This document shows positions 9,545-20,532 of a DNA stretch of 64,000 bases, one piece after another. A program made the position numbers and the translations under genes. The notes beneath the pieces are model-generated. The model was given only the letters and a program-made list of their open reading frames with translations. It was not told the origin of the DNA and did not search any database. The first letter of the stretch is position 1. The number at the start of each line of letters is the position of its first letter. This stretch comes from Leptobrachium leishanense. Its lineage: Eukaryota; Chordata; Amphibia; Anura; Megophryidae. The stretch spans positions 405,362,959 through 405,426,958 of the forward strand of contig CM019063.1 in NCBI GenBank assembly GCA_009667805.1. The letters run 5' to 3'.

Positions 9545-12154
9545 GATGCGGAGGAGATATGGGAAGTCTAGGTTAAAGAGGAGGAAAGGCTAGGGAGGAG
9601 ATGTGGATATGCAGGGGAGGAGATTAAAAACTGGGGTGGAGATAAGGGGGTGCGGGAATCGGGAGAAGAGGAAAAGCTGCGCAGATAAGGCAGAGAAAAA
9701 GGAGAGCTTGTTGCGAGACAAATTGACAGATGGAGTAAAGAGAAACATTTGAAAATGTCAATTATATTAATTTGAAAGATTTTTTTTAACCGTTCACTGT
9801 AGACGACACGTGGGGAACATCATGGAGTTTCTCTGCTGTATGCAGAGGACATCCCCCACATGTCATACGATCAGCGGGGTATTCTAGGGAATACGCACCT
9901 CTCTGTACGGGGTCCCGCAGTGGTCTGACTTCCTTGAAGTTAGACCCCGCTTTTATACCCCCTCCCGGCATGATGACATCAGTTTCAGTCGCCCACTCAG
10001 CAAAGCCGAAAGAGTGCCTGAAAGGGGAGGGATCCTTTGGAGCCCTCTCCCTCCTGATCGGGAAGAGATGCAGCCTCAAGAGAGGCATTGCTGGAAAGGT
10101 CACAGTCCAAACATGACCAGGTTACATTAACAATTTTTTTTAAAAACAAACAACTTATTTTTTACGTTTATTAATGCAGCAGTATTGTTCACTTTCAATT
10201 GTAAAGTGAACAATGATGCTGCTTAAACAAAAAAGGTTTTTTTTCCACTTTTAGCTAAAATCATGTATTTTGTCAGAAAAATACAGTAACGTGTTCCCAT
10301 TTCTAATTAATTTTTTTAACAAGCGTACCCCATAGAATCGTAAAGGCTTGGATGATAAAATGTGAAACATTGTTTTACACGCTGTACATTGACATATTTT
10401 TAAATTTGTTACAGCATTCTGGCAGGGCATGGCGCATACATACAATGATATATTAGGAATCTGCCGAGTCTGCCATAAAAAATAAGTATTTTGTCTGGGT
10501 AGTACAATAAAACATGACTTCAAATCACGTTTAAACAGGATGAGCAAAAACGGTCAAAATGAACTCCGCACACAGAGGTGAAATGGCTGAGCAGTGAAGA
10601 GTTTAATAGGAGGGGTACAATTTATGGAAATGGGCTGCCAAGGGGTACTCGGGTGAAAAACAGTTGGGAAGGGAACCACTGATTTTAAACATTGTTCTGT
10701 TATAGGATTGGGTATGAAATGCATGTTTTTCTTTTCCCCCAAATAATACACAGATGCTGTTTTGAACTGTGGAGTAGAGCATTTTTCTTCTCCTGGGGAA
10801 AAGCAGCTGCTTTATGACATCACAGAAACAATGCAATGTGTTGTTTGTAAAGCAAGTGTTCATAGGACATCTGTCAATGTAGGATTTGTACATTGTGCCT
10901 ATTACCTTAGTCAGCACTAGGCAAATGTGCAGGAAATGCTTCTAAAGCAACATTTGGAGGCTATGTGATTGAAACATGACACGAGAAAGAAATCTTGTAG
11001 CATTTATGAGAAAGAGGTTAACTCCTTATGTGTGTAAGAATTATTTACAAAGTGTTTGGGTTTGCAGTCACCATTGCCATGCTGACATACCACAAGACTA
11101 ATACAAAGTGTAACATGAAAAGCTTCTCCTGTTGCCATTTGGATTTCAGTTTTGTGAAATTATAGCATTTATCGGCACTGCAATATTGGTGGCTTTGAGA
11201 AGAACACGTCCAATTATCTTCCATCTTTTCAGGTGTTTGAGAGTTAGAATGTAGTAGTGTGATTTATGTATTCAGATGTTCCATTAAGAGATCGTTAGCA
11301 TACCCAACCGAAGGTGTGCACATCACTACATAAGTATCTAGGTCAGTGGATTTGTGAACATCGGAAGTTTGAGTAATTCCCTATAAAGGATTGTCACTTC
11401 ACTGGCAAGCTGACAAAGTGACTGCTGGTGGAAGAGCTGTCCTCCAGGACAATGCTTCACTCACTCCAGGTAACCAGTGCGCCAACATCACCACAGAGGG
11501 CCAAGCTCCCTCTTTCAAAGAAACAGAATGATATAGTGAAATGTGACCACTGGAGTTTCAGGATTCTACTTTCCATTTCAGAGCGGCTGGAGGCACCTCG
11601 GATTATGATTTTGCAAGCAGTGGTTCAGTTGATAGGCTACAACTGAACAAATCCCAGTACTGAAAGTTCTGATAACACTGGTTTAAAAGGTTTCTGTTAC
11701 CTTCGTAATTTCTGGTGTGCCAGATTGTGTGACGCAGATTAAAGAAACTTTAAAATTTTCCCATCACTTGAGGTTTGAGAAACTAATTTTGTAATATGAA
11801 ATTTTCAATTTGGGGTGTTTTGCATGGTCATGGGTGATCAGGTTTAGCTGCCTGGCAGTAGCTCATGATTTTCTGAGGTCAAAGCTGTTATATTTTGCGC
11901 CGGCATGCCCAAGCAGGTCTTTAAAACTATGGTTTGTGTCCATGGCAATGCAATCCTAGGTATCCTATCAGAAGTGAGTAGCTGCTGCAGTCATTCTAAC
12001 AGATGTCAGTGTTAATGACTATTACATAAATTCAGACTTTGAACTCAAACGTTTTAATTGTATATCATTTCTGAAGCGTTGCACCAATGTCCAAAGGCAT
12101 ACGAGTTATCGTTGGTCTTTGACACAAATTTTGCACCCAAAGAGGCTCCTCATA
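9545..12154. other. Intergenic with one dispersed repeat fragment
   Basis: No gene was recognised. Around 10480-10625 (minus strand) is a copy of a dispersed repeat containing CACTGCTCAGCCATTTCACC. It is shared with 16540-16620, 58290-58400 and partly 55510-55600. The rest is AT-rich sequence without visible structure. Confidence 0.55.
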
Positions 12155-13382
12155 TACACTATATTGCCAAAAGTATTCGCTCACCTGCCTTGACTCGCAT
12201 ATGAACTTAAGTGACATCCCATTCCTAATCCATAGGGTTCAATATGACGTCGGTCCACCCTTTGCAACTATAACAGCTTCAACTCTTCTGGGAAGGCTGT
12301 CCACAAGGTTTAGGTGTTTATGGGAATTTTTGACCATACTGCCAGAAGCGCATCTGTGAGGTCAAACACTGATGTTGGACGAGAAGGCCTGGATATCAGT
12401 CTCCGCTCTAATTCATCCCAAAGGTGGTCTATTGGGTTGAGGTCAGGACTCTGTGCAGGCCAGCTAAGTTCTTCCACACCAGACGCTGTCATCCATGTCT
12501 TTATGGACCTTGCTTTGTGCACTGGTGCAATCATGTTGGAAGTGGAAGGGGCCAGCTCCAAACTGTTCCCACAAAGTTGGAAGCATGGAATTGACCAAAA
12601 TGTCTTGGTATGCTGAAGCAGAGTTCCTTTCACTGTAACGAAGGGGCCAAGCCCAGCTCCTGTAAAACAACCACACACCATAGTCCCCCCTCCAAACTTT
12701 ACACTTGGCACAATGCAGTCAGACAAGTACCGTTCTCCTGGCAACCGCCAAACCCAGACTCGTCCATCAGATTGCCAGATGGAGAAGCACGATTCATCAC
12801 TCCAGAGAACGCGTCTCCACTGCTCTAGAGTCCAGTGGCAGGTGTGCTTTACACCACTGCATCCGACGCTTTGCATTGCACTTGGTGATGTATGGCTTGG
12901 ATGCAGCTGCTCGGCCATGGAAACCCATTCCATGAAGCTCTCTGCGCAATGTTCTTGAGCTATTCTGAAGGCCACATGAAGTTTGGAGGTCTGTAGCGAT
13001 TGACTCTGCAGAAAGTTGGTGACCTCTTCGCACTATGCACCTCAGCATTCGCTGACCACGCTCCGTCACTTTACGTGGCCTACCACTTCGTGGCTGAGTT
13101 GCTGTCATTCCCAAACACTTCCACGTTCTTATATTACAGCTGACAGGAATATTTTAGGAGCGAGGAAATTTCATGACTGGATTTGTTGCACAGGTGGCAT
13201 CCTATCACAGTTCCACGCTGGAATTCACTGAGCTGAGAGCAACCCATTCTTTCACAAATGTTTGTAAAAACAGTGTGCATGCCTAGGTGCTTGATTTTAT
13301 ATACCTGTGGCCATGGAAGTGATTGGAACACCTGATTCTGATTATTTGGATGGGTGAGCGAATACTTTTGGCAATATAGTGC
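12155..13382 (-). mobile_element. Tc1-like DNA transposon, decayed
   Basis: Terminal repeats TACACTATATTGCCAAAAGT (12155) and the complement ending GGCAATATAGTG (about 13381) flank a minus-strand transposase relic. The right TA has become CA. Length 1.23 kb is slightly short for Tc1. This is a different family from the elements at 2713 and 32925, judged by its termini. Confidence 0.93.
12239..13260 (-). pseudogene. Tc1-like transposase pseudogene
   Basis: The N-terminal helix-turn-helix is recognisable as QLSEFQRGTVIGCHLCNKS near 13230, cut by a stop at about 13134. The linker with SGRPRKVTERG follows (13114). The core appears in other frames: first Asp in VLWSDESCF, second Asp in FQHDCTSAQ, and Glu region [17 protein letters not shown]. 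The extreme C-terminus lies past a frame change, with the expected stop near 12239. At least three frame changes make it non-functional. The DD34E spacing is typical of Tc1. Confidence 0.92.
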
Positions 13383-13749
13383 ATCTTTCACTAGTTTGCA
13401 AGCTTGACTGAAGGATAGGCATGTCCATCCTTGCCATTTGTCATCACAATGATGTGGAGGACGCAAAAAGCTTATGTATGTATCTGCGTGACAGGTCTCA
13501 GGATTTCTTCCTAGAATTTTATAAAACGTATTAAACTAAGTTTATTAAGTACCCGAACCTTGCGTCAGGAATGACACCAGTGCCAGGTGTGGGTCTCTGA
13601 GGACGAGCAGATACAGATGGAAGTGGTAGCTGATGACAATCCAGATTGAACAATCAACATCCAGCGATCCTCATTTAATTTCTCAGGCATGTGTTCAAAT
13701 CTAAATCTGACAAGATAGTCATCTAAACGTCAGACCAGTGACCGACTAT

Positions 13750-13870
13750 CAGGAGAAGGACTGGAGAAGTGAAAAATCTAGTTCAAAATGGAGAATTCTT
13801 CTGATTTGGCTATTTTGACCTAGAATTTTCACTTCTAGAGTCATTCTCCTGGTTTTCACCCCTCTCTGAA
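13750..13870. repeat. Short MITE-like repeat copy
   Basis: Contains GGCTATTTTGACCTAGAATT, whose complement also occurs at about 51650 and 61070, and inverted ends around AGGAGAA and TTCTCCT. The family is probably a small non-autonomous DNA element; its class was not resolved. Confidence 0.5.
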
Positions 13871-13879
13871 TAACCCTGA

Positions 13880-14710
13880 ATGTTAAGTTTGAAGGACATT
13901 TTGCTGCATATTGGCAATATCTATCCTTCCAAACCAATCGGACATGCTGTTGATAATGGACAAAACGTACGAGAACATCCAGCTGTTGCAGAGACCCATT
14001 CAGTACTCCAGGTACAACTGGAAACGTGTGTACAATCTGAAGGTGGTTGCAATTTTACTCTGCAGATTGAGTTGGACAGCAGTGCAAGAGATTCACATCA
14101 CGTGATGAAAGACTGGCCTCCTCACAGGAAATTTGTTCCATAGCAGAATATTGCACATGACCCACTGGCTGATCTAAACATTTTCTCCACGTTTGCACTT
14201 AAAAGTCTTTTCATTAGCCCAAGCTTGATGGCAATGAACAAAGTGAAGTCTTTGCGTGTGATGCGTGGAAACCTGTCAAAGTATGCAAAAATAAAAAGGT
14301 ATTTTCGTTGCCTCAGATCAGGGAGGCAATTAAGGCTAGTCACTTTGATGGCCTTTCTGCACGATGCTGAACATGTTGCATGAACCGCCTTTGAGAATTT
14401 TGTTTCTAACTTTCTGGGCAACTACAATACACCAAACTACAAATAAGATAAAAAGGTCTGCTGAAGGCATACAAGTCGATGGATGAACTGCAACATATCA
14501 CCGAAGATGTATTTTCTTAATTTCCCAACTTGGACCTCTGCCCAGCCAGCCAATGACAAATATGGTGAAAGGTTGCACCAAGACATTGCCAGCATGGAGA
14601 AACACTCCAAGGGAAAGTCGAGTCAGTCTATGTGGGAGACTATTGTTTGACACAGATACACAACGCATCAAACAGGGACTAAAAGCCAAAATCTGCAAAC
14701 ATTTCTAGTT
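13880..14710 (+). pseudogene. Decayed transposon-associated gene of unknown function
   Basis: The plus strand holds remains of a protein type I recall as an uncharacterised, widely dispersed family in animal genomes. Pieces in order are MDKTYENIQLLQRP near 13957, MKDWPPHRKFVP near 14105, AHDPLADLN near 14154, and NFLGNYNTPNYK near 14410. LKAYKSM follows near 14465 and then, after a frame shift, NDKYGERLHQDIASMEK near 14554. The GERxHQDI motif and flanking order are the strongest signature. Multiple stops and frame changes show it is dead. The function of the family is not known to me; repeated occurrence among transposons suggests mobile-element cargo. Confidence 0.55.
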
Positions 14711-14868
14711 CTCTCGTGCGATTAGGTTTCAACTTCATGGTACAGGCCTATGCCGCTGCAGGGGTTACAACCTTAAAATGCATAATTTTTTTAAAAGTCC
14801 TCGATACAGAAATTAACATGTAAAAAATAGTTTACCAAAAATTGTAGAGGAATAAAAATTTATCCTTT

Positions 14869-16328
14869 TTTGTTGGCCACTGTATATAAACAATTGCTGA
14901 ACTCTAAGGAGCAAGCAGTAATCAGAGAGAATCTCCTGACCATAGAGGAATAAACCGGAAAGTAATAGCGAATACAAAAGAATTAGAAAATGAGGGTAAC
15001 CCCCAAAATCTTAGTGGGTCACGGAGTATTAAAATGTATCTATTGAACACAGCGGTTTAAAATAAAACAGAAACAAGAACACAGAACATATATGTATATA
15101 TGAAATTATAGAGAAACTGCTGTTGAATCAACACCAAAAATAATGCATAATTGGCCAATGACTCAGGTGATGATATAACTTGAACCGTGTTAGTTCTACA
15201 TAAAGAATCCCAAAATGAGCAACTGCATATTGTTGGTTATTAACTAATGAATATCAAGCAGTTTGGCTCAGAGAGAGAAAATGTTCAATTGGATATTCAC
15301 AGGCAAGGATTGTATGCCACAAATACTAACACACCCCACACTGGGGAATAAACAAATCCAGGCTAGTATCTAGAGGAAGAAAAAGCACATGATGAACTTA
15401 AGTAGTCCCTATATTGTCGCCTTACTCCGAGTGATCAATTCTATTCTGTCCCTATTATATCCCTAGTCAACAAAATAGAGTACAGAGAAATATTAAGCTA
15501 AATGGCAACAACAATCGCTGTGCAATACCACAGTATAGGATGGAAATAGGAAGAATACTTGGTTCAACCCTGAGGGCAGCAGAGGTGACTGCTAAAAAGG
15601 GCAACAGCCTATGGTGAAAGTACCAAGCTCGACGTACGTGTCGCCGCTATGGAAGTGCGGCTTCGTCAGGAGCGAACAGAGCGTCCTCATCATGCCCCTA
15701 TAAATACACAAAGAACACCCCCCCGAGTACGGGCAATGGGCGAGGCTAAGCCCGATTGCCTGTAATGCCGTCCAGGTGCGGCAGAGTAACTCCGCCTCCA
15801 TGCTCTCAAATTCGGGACATTTAGTATCACATGGCCTTTGTGTAACCAATGGGATGGTTGTCTCCCAGGTTACATAGACGCTTTAGAACGTCAGCATTAT
15901 TTCACGTTTCCGTATTTTGGGTCACGATTTAGGTCACGTGACCGCCATTCGGCCAATGAGAGAATCGGAATCTCCTAGGTAACTTGGACGCTGAATCTCA
16001 TAGAGTCTCCTCTCCGAGTGTGTCTATGGGAATCGAGTAGCGAAGAGATTACTCGCTCATTGTCACCTGTCTATTGGGTCATATGGTTCAAGTTATATCA
16101 TCACCCGAGTCATTGGCCAATTAGGCATTATTTTTGGTGTTGATTCACGCTTTAGGACAGCAGTTTCTCTATAACTTCATATATACATATATGTTCTGTG
16201 TTCTCGTTTCTGTGTTATTTTAAACTGCTGTGTTCAATAAAGTTACAATTTAATACTCCGTGACCCACTAAGATTTTGGGGGTTACCCTCATTTTCTAGT
16301 TCTTTTGTACTCTTTGTTGGCCACTGTA
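14869..16328 (-). mobile_element. Penelope-like element with inverted arms
   Basis: The 16-bp direct repeat TTTGTTGGCCACTGTA flanks the element (14869-14884 and 16313-16328). About 14973-15190 and 16080-16311 form an inverted repeat with shared GGGTAACCCCCAAAATCTTAG, broken here only by its diverged bases. A hammerhead-like motif lies between the arms on the minus strand. About 88 bp at the left (14885-14972) lies outside the arms. No coding sequence survives. Confidence 0.7.
15627..15673 (-). ncRNA. Hammerhead ribozyme motif with one core change
   Basis: Minus strand: GCTC (stem I), CTGACGA (core, N7 = C allowed), A plus GCCGC/GCGGC (stem II), GAC in place of GAA, then ACGTACGT as a small stem III, C at the cleavage position, and GAGC pairing with GCTC. 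The single change at A14 would be expected to inactivate it, while all three helices are preserved. Confidence 0.6.
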
Positions 16329-16529
16329 GTTTGCTTCATTTCGCAAGGAAAACTAGTACACAAGTTATGAACACACTGGGGCTCCCACAATAGAATTTAT
16401 ACATTATCAAGTTTAAATGTTGCAAAGACTACATCAACACAAGGGTCCTCACATCAGGTGTACCCTGATGATCATGCCCCTCTGCCTTGAGAGAGAGAAA
16501 AAAAACACACCTTAGCCTATAAACCTATT

Positions 16530-16990
16530 TAGATAAGTAACTCCTTCGCTGCTGGGCCATTTCACCCCCACGCGCTGTATTCATTTTGACTGCTTTTTGC
16601 CCACCACAAATTATATATCTTTTTTTAATGGACTCTGCTAATTTAAGATATATTATTACTATGTGTATATGTCATGTCAGAATAACAAAACAAAAAAAGA
16701 CACACTGAAAAGGAAAACATTGGTCTGCATTTTTTTAAGAAAATAACCAGTTTTAACCAAAATTGCTAAATGGGTTTTTTGCTTGAGTTTTGGCACATTG
16801 CATTTTATGAATAACATGACTAAGACACTGAACTTTGTGCCTGCTTGGGGAAAGAGGTGGTGAGCACGGGCAGCAGCATTTGCTTTATATGCATAAAGCA
16901 GACACTGTTACTGCCTCAGAAGAGAGTTTTAACTTTCTATTTTTAAAATTCTATCAAGTCATGTTTGACATCACTGGAAAGGCCAGACCC
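16530..16990 (+). repeat. Dispersed repeat copy
   Basis: Contains CTCCTTCGCTGCTGGGCCAT, TATGTCATGTCAGAATAACA and a GTTTTGGCACATTG segment. These recur around 7980-8110, 10480-10625, 56990-57060 and 58290-59220. It appears to be one interspersed family represented by fragments; class unresolved. Confidence 0.55.
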
Positions 16991-17947
16991 TTACAACTAA
17001 GGCTGCACCGATACCAATAATCGGTGCCGATACCAGGACCTGTACGAGTACTTGTTACTCGTGCAGGGGCCCCCGATACCGGAAGCCAGCGCTGGGATGG
17101 CTTGTTGGTGTACGTGTGAGCTAGGCAGAGGCAATACGTGTGAGCTAGGCAGAGGCAATACGTGTGAGCTAGGCAGAGGCAATACGTGTGAGCTAGGCAG
17201 AGGCAATACGTGTGAGCTAGGCAGAGGCAATACGTGTGAGCTAGGCAGAGGCAATACGTGAGCGAGCTGGGGCAATATCTGAGCGAGCTGGGGCAATATC
17301 TGAGCGAGCTGGGGCAATATCTGAGCGAGCTGGGGCAATATCTGAGCGAGCTGGGGCAATATCTGAGCGAGATGGGGCAATATCTGAGCGAGATGGGGCA
17401 ATATCTGAGCGAGATGGGGCAATATCTGAGCGAGATGGGGCAATATCTGAGCGAGATGGGGCAATATCTGAGCGAGATGGGGCAATATCTGAGCGAGATG
17501 GGGCAATATCTGAGCGAGATGGGGCAATATCTGAGCGAGATGGGGCAATATCTGAGCGAGATGGGGCAATATCTGAGCGAGATGGGGCAATATCTGAGCG
17601 AGATGGGGCAATATCTGAGCGAGATGGGGCAATATCTGAGCGAGATGGGGCAATATCTGAGCGAGATGGGGCAATATCTGAGCGAGATGGGGCAATATCT
17701 GAGCGAGATGGGGCAATATCTGAGCGAGATGGGGCAATATCTGAGCGAGATGGGGCAATATCTGAGCGAGATGTGGGTAATGTGTGAGCTGGGGCAATAT
17801 ATATATTTGAGGTCTGTTCCTATTGAAAAGGGGTCACATGACTTTAAATAAAAGTATCAGTACTCTGTATCGGTGAGTACTTTTAAAAAGTATCGGTACT
17901 TGCACTCTGTACAAAAAAAATGGTATCGGTGCATCCCTACTTACAAC
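16990..17947. mobile_element. hAT-like non-autonomous element with exact 8-bp target duplication
   Basis: The 8-bp direct repeat CTTACAAC lies at 16990-16997 and 17940-17947. The ends are TAAGGCTGCACCGATACC (left) and GGTATCGGTGCATCCCTA (right), giving terminal inverted repeats. An 8-bp duplication and TAGGG-type termini fit the hAT superfamily. The interior is mostly a minisatellite. Ends with the same sequence are found near 40836, 52231, 62806 and 63582. Confidence 0.85.
17114..17775. repeat. Two-phase minisatellite (24-bp then 21-bp units)
   Basis: Six copies of a 24-bp unit (GTGTGAGCTAGGCAGAGGCA plus ATAC; 17114-17257) run into about 24 copies of a 21-bp unit containing GAGATGGGGCAATATCT. 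The first five of the latter have GAGCTGGGG. The sharp transition shows the 21-bp form expanded from the 24-bp form by losing three bases. Long open frames on both strands arise because 21 and 24 are multiples of three and are not genes. Confidence 0.95.
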
Positions 17948-18676
17948 TCTGGAATGACACTTCACTTTGCCCTGTCAGTTGTACAGTGTGGACATAAAAA
18001 AGGTCCAAGGCTTCTTGCCTCCACTAGTAAATGCTCTGATATGCTGCAGTTAAAGGCTATACAAAGAGAAAAAAAAGGGTAACAACCACATTACCGCAAG
18101 GTGCAAACTGAACAAATCTTTATTGGATATGCACCACAGTATAAAAAAAACATGAAAAATTGTAAACATTCAGTCCAGCAAACAGCCAGATTCACAAAGA
18201 CAGAAAAGGTGGAGGGCTGTTAGAGTAGTAAAAATTATATGGTTATTATTTTAAACCAGCATAGAGACATGCTACCTCATAAACTATACCTCGGCAGTTC
18301 GAGCTGCCTACTATACACCAAAGTGATAAATATATTCTAATAAAAAATCCATATATTCAAGCCTCTCAGTCTGCCATATATCAAAAAAAGGAAAGGAAAT
18401 TCAATTGGAATCTGGACCCGTTTGTTAATCTCAAAAGTTTAGAGTAACCATACACAGTTGGTCATCAGTCCCAACATGGACCAATTATAAAGGAGGCCAC
18501 ATGCATATCAGATAAATACATAACATCGGATGAATATATAGTAATGCCACAAAATTGCTTTTCAAGACCTATACCTCGGCAGTTCGTGCTGCCTACTATA
18601 CACCAAGTAATATAGAGAAATTTATATGGCAAATTATAATCTCATGTGGAAAAAGTTACCCCTCACAGTATGCCAT

Positions 18677-19097
18677 CTACCTAAGGTCAAACAGTGACCT
18701 GCGCCTAGCTTCTCCCCGCACCACCTCTTCCCATGATAGACTGCAGGATTTCTCACGCGCAGCCCCCACTCTCTGGAACGCTCTCCCTCGTACTGTCAGA
18801 CTTTCCCCTAACTTCTCTTCCTTCAAACGCTCCCTTAAAACATTCCTATTTAGGGAAGCCTACCACCCAACTCACTGACACAACCATCAATCACTCTCAC
18901 CTTACAGTCCTCTCCTCCGGTTTCCAACCCCAACCCTCCTAGATTGTGAGTTCCTACGGGAATAGGGGCCTCATCTCCTCCTGTACTGTTTGTCAAATGT
19001 TGTTCAATGTATTGTAACCCTGTCTATACTGTGCTATTGCTTATTGTACAGCGCTGCGGAATATGCTGGCACTTTATAAATAAAGAATAATAATAGA
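18677..19097 (+). mobile_element. LINE 3' end nested in the Penelope-like element
   Basis: The plus-strand frame to 18878 reads a typical LINE ORF2 C-terminus: APTLWNALPRTVR, then FKRSLKTFLF and a stop. It is followed by a 3' tail with TTGTACAGCGCTGCGGAATA, CTTTATAAATAAAG and a short AATAATA run. The tail recurs at 30893 and, inverted, at 39890. This fits an L2/CR1/Rex-type LINE, 5'-truncated as usual. Confidence 0.8.
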
Positions 19098-19213
19098 CCA
19101 CAGGCAATCTAGATCTGGTTGCTCAAGGAATTAAGACAATCATGTGTCAAATGGAATTCATGGGGATTCTGAATTGGTGAACTTGAAAGAATAAACAAAA
19201 AGGTCTTCCGAGT

Positions 19214-19259
19214 GCTCAACGCGTTTCACCCCTTACTAGCATGGGGCTTCATCAGGAGC
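19214..19259 (-). ncRNA. Hammerhead ribozyme motif, complete
   Basis: Minus strand: GCTC, CTGATGA, stem II CCCC/GGGG with an A-U closing pair and one bulged G, GAAAC, GCGTT, then GAGC pairing perfectly with GCTC as stem I. All conserved core bases are present. It lies downstream of the GIY-YIG coding end, as expected for the pseudo-LTR ribozyme of Penelope-like elements. Of the four motifs in this window it is the best candidate for activity. Confidence 0.75.
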
Positions 19260-19729
19260 TGTGAGGGGATAGTGACTGTACCTCCCTTTATAGTCACAAA
19301 AAGCACGCAAATTCCAAAAATGAACCACTGGTTCGTTCATGTGGCGTACACGTCACTTCCGGGAATGCCTCCTCCATTGACTCTGGCGCACAGAAATTAC
19401 GTCATCGGGTGCTGCCATCCTAATCCAATGATGACCTGCCGCAACGAAAACAAAATTGCGCAAACATACAGTATACATTAACCCGATCGGCCGAAAATGC
19501 AACCCCCAACATCAAACACCCTGCCAGATATATCCAGACACCTAAAACCACGTCAATACAAGTGTACCAAAGGATGGAAAGTGGCAGAAGGGGGCCGTTA
19601 CTAGCCTGGGCTCTAAAGTGACTAGAGTGATGGTTATAACCATGGAATCCACACTATCCCTCAATTAATAAGACAAGTGACACACGTACATATATACCCA
19701 TTTTATCAGAATTAACCCATTATTTTGCT

Positions 19730-20421
19730 TATTAAATGAATGGTGTGAAAGTAAAGCCCTCGAGTCCTGGGGACAGCGTACCTAGCTTATAAAGCCAGAA
19801 TGCTTCACGTTGGCACAACTTAACATCAAGATTGACACGTCTATTGCCCAATTTGACCTGTTCAATACCGGCAAACTTCAGCAGATCCCGCATGATATTC
19901 TTTAAGATGTCTTACTACTGGGGTATCTCTTAGTAGTGGTGGGGTATCTCTTGGTAGTTAACTCCTCGTATATGTTTCAAAATTCGCACTATAAGTGATC
20001 GGATGGTCTTACCCACATATTTTTTACCGCAATCGCAGACAAGCTGGTATACCAGACCTCTAGAATTGCAATAAAAAAATTGCTTAATATCAAAGTACCG
20101 TGAATTATCGGCATTAGCCATTTGTCGAAAAATTTTTAGGACATATGAACAGGCCTTACACCTACCACACTTATACGTGCCTTTAAAGGGGTATGACAGC
20201 CACGATGCCGATAACTTCGGTGCACACTCAAAATGACTAGATATAAGACCATCTCCCAGATTTCTACATCTACGTGCTGTCACAGATGGTCTCTTTGGTA
20301 GAACAGATTGAAGATGTCTGTCCTGGGTTAGGAGAGGCCAAAATCTTTCACAGATATTCCTTTCATATAAATGTTTTTTATACTGTGGTGCATATCCAAT
20401 AAAGATTTGTTCAGTTAGCAC
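19730..20421 (-). pseudogene. Penelope-like protein C-terminus (GIY-YIG endonuclease)
   Basis: The minus-strand frame 20421-19930 carries a cysteine cluster (KCGRCKAC near residue 86) followed by a GIY-YIG-type core, GLVYQLVCDCGKKYVGKTIR. In this family the domain nicks target DNA for retrotransposition. After a break near 19930, where a short sequence is tandemly repeated, coding resumes near 19880-19740 with GIEQVKLGNRRVNLD and QREAFWLYKLGTL. This is the usual end of such proteins. The upstream reverse transcriptase is absent, so this is a dead 5'-truncated copy. Confidence 0.82.
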
Positions 20422-20532
20422 CTTGCGGTAATGTGGTTGTTACCCTTTTTTTCTCTTTGTATACAATTTTCAGGGTTTAGTCCCTTTTGGGGTGCTGCTT
20501 GTCGCTATTGGTTTGTTGTTGCAGTTAAAGGC

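Larger units (their letters stand above)
18046..20532 (-). mobile_element. Penelope-like retroelement, truncated, GIY-YIG end and hammerhead
   Basis: The 12-bp direct repeat GCAGTTAAAGGC lies at 18046-18057 and 20521-20532. Inside, 18058-18150 is the inverse of about 20390-20460 (shared ACTGTGGTGCATATCCAATA). The minus strand carries the C-terminal coding end of a Penelope-like protein followed by a hammerhead motif. A ~280-bp internal segment is duplicated (TACCTCGGCAGTTCG near 18287 and 18571). A LINE 3' end is inserted at about 18677-19097. The reverse transcriptase region is missing. Confidence 0.82.

Noticed and set aside
10554..10917. Overlapping minus-strand frames as a small gene
   Set aside because: No domain, no splice context, and part overlaps a dispersed repeat.
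16997..17851. Long open frames on both strands (266 and 197 codons) as genes
   Set aside because: They consist of 7- and 8-residue repeats generated by a 21/24-bp minisatellite inside a non-autonomous transposon; no start context or domain.
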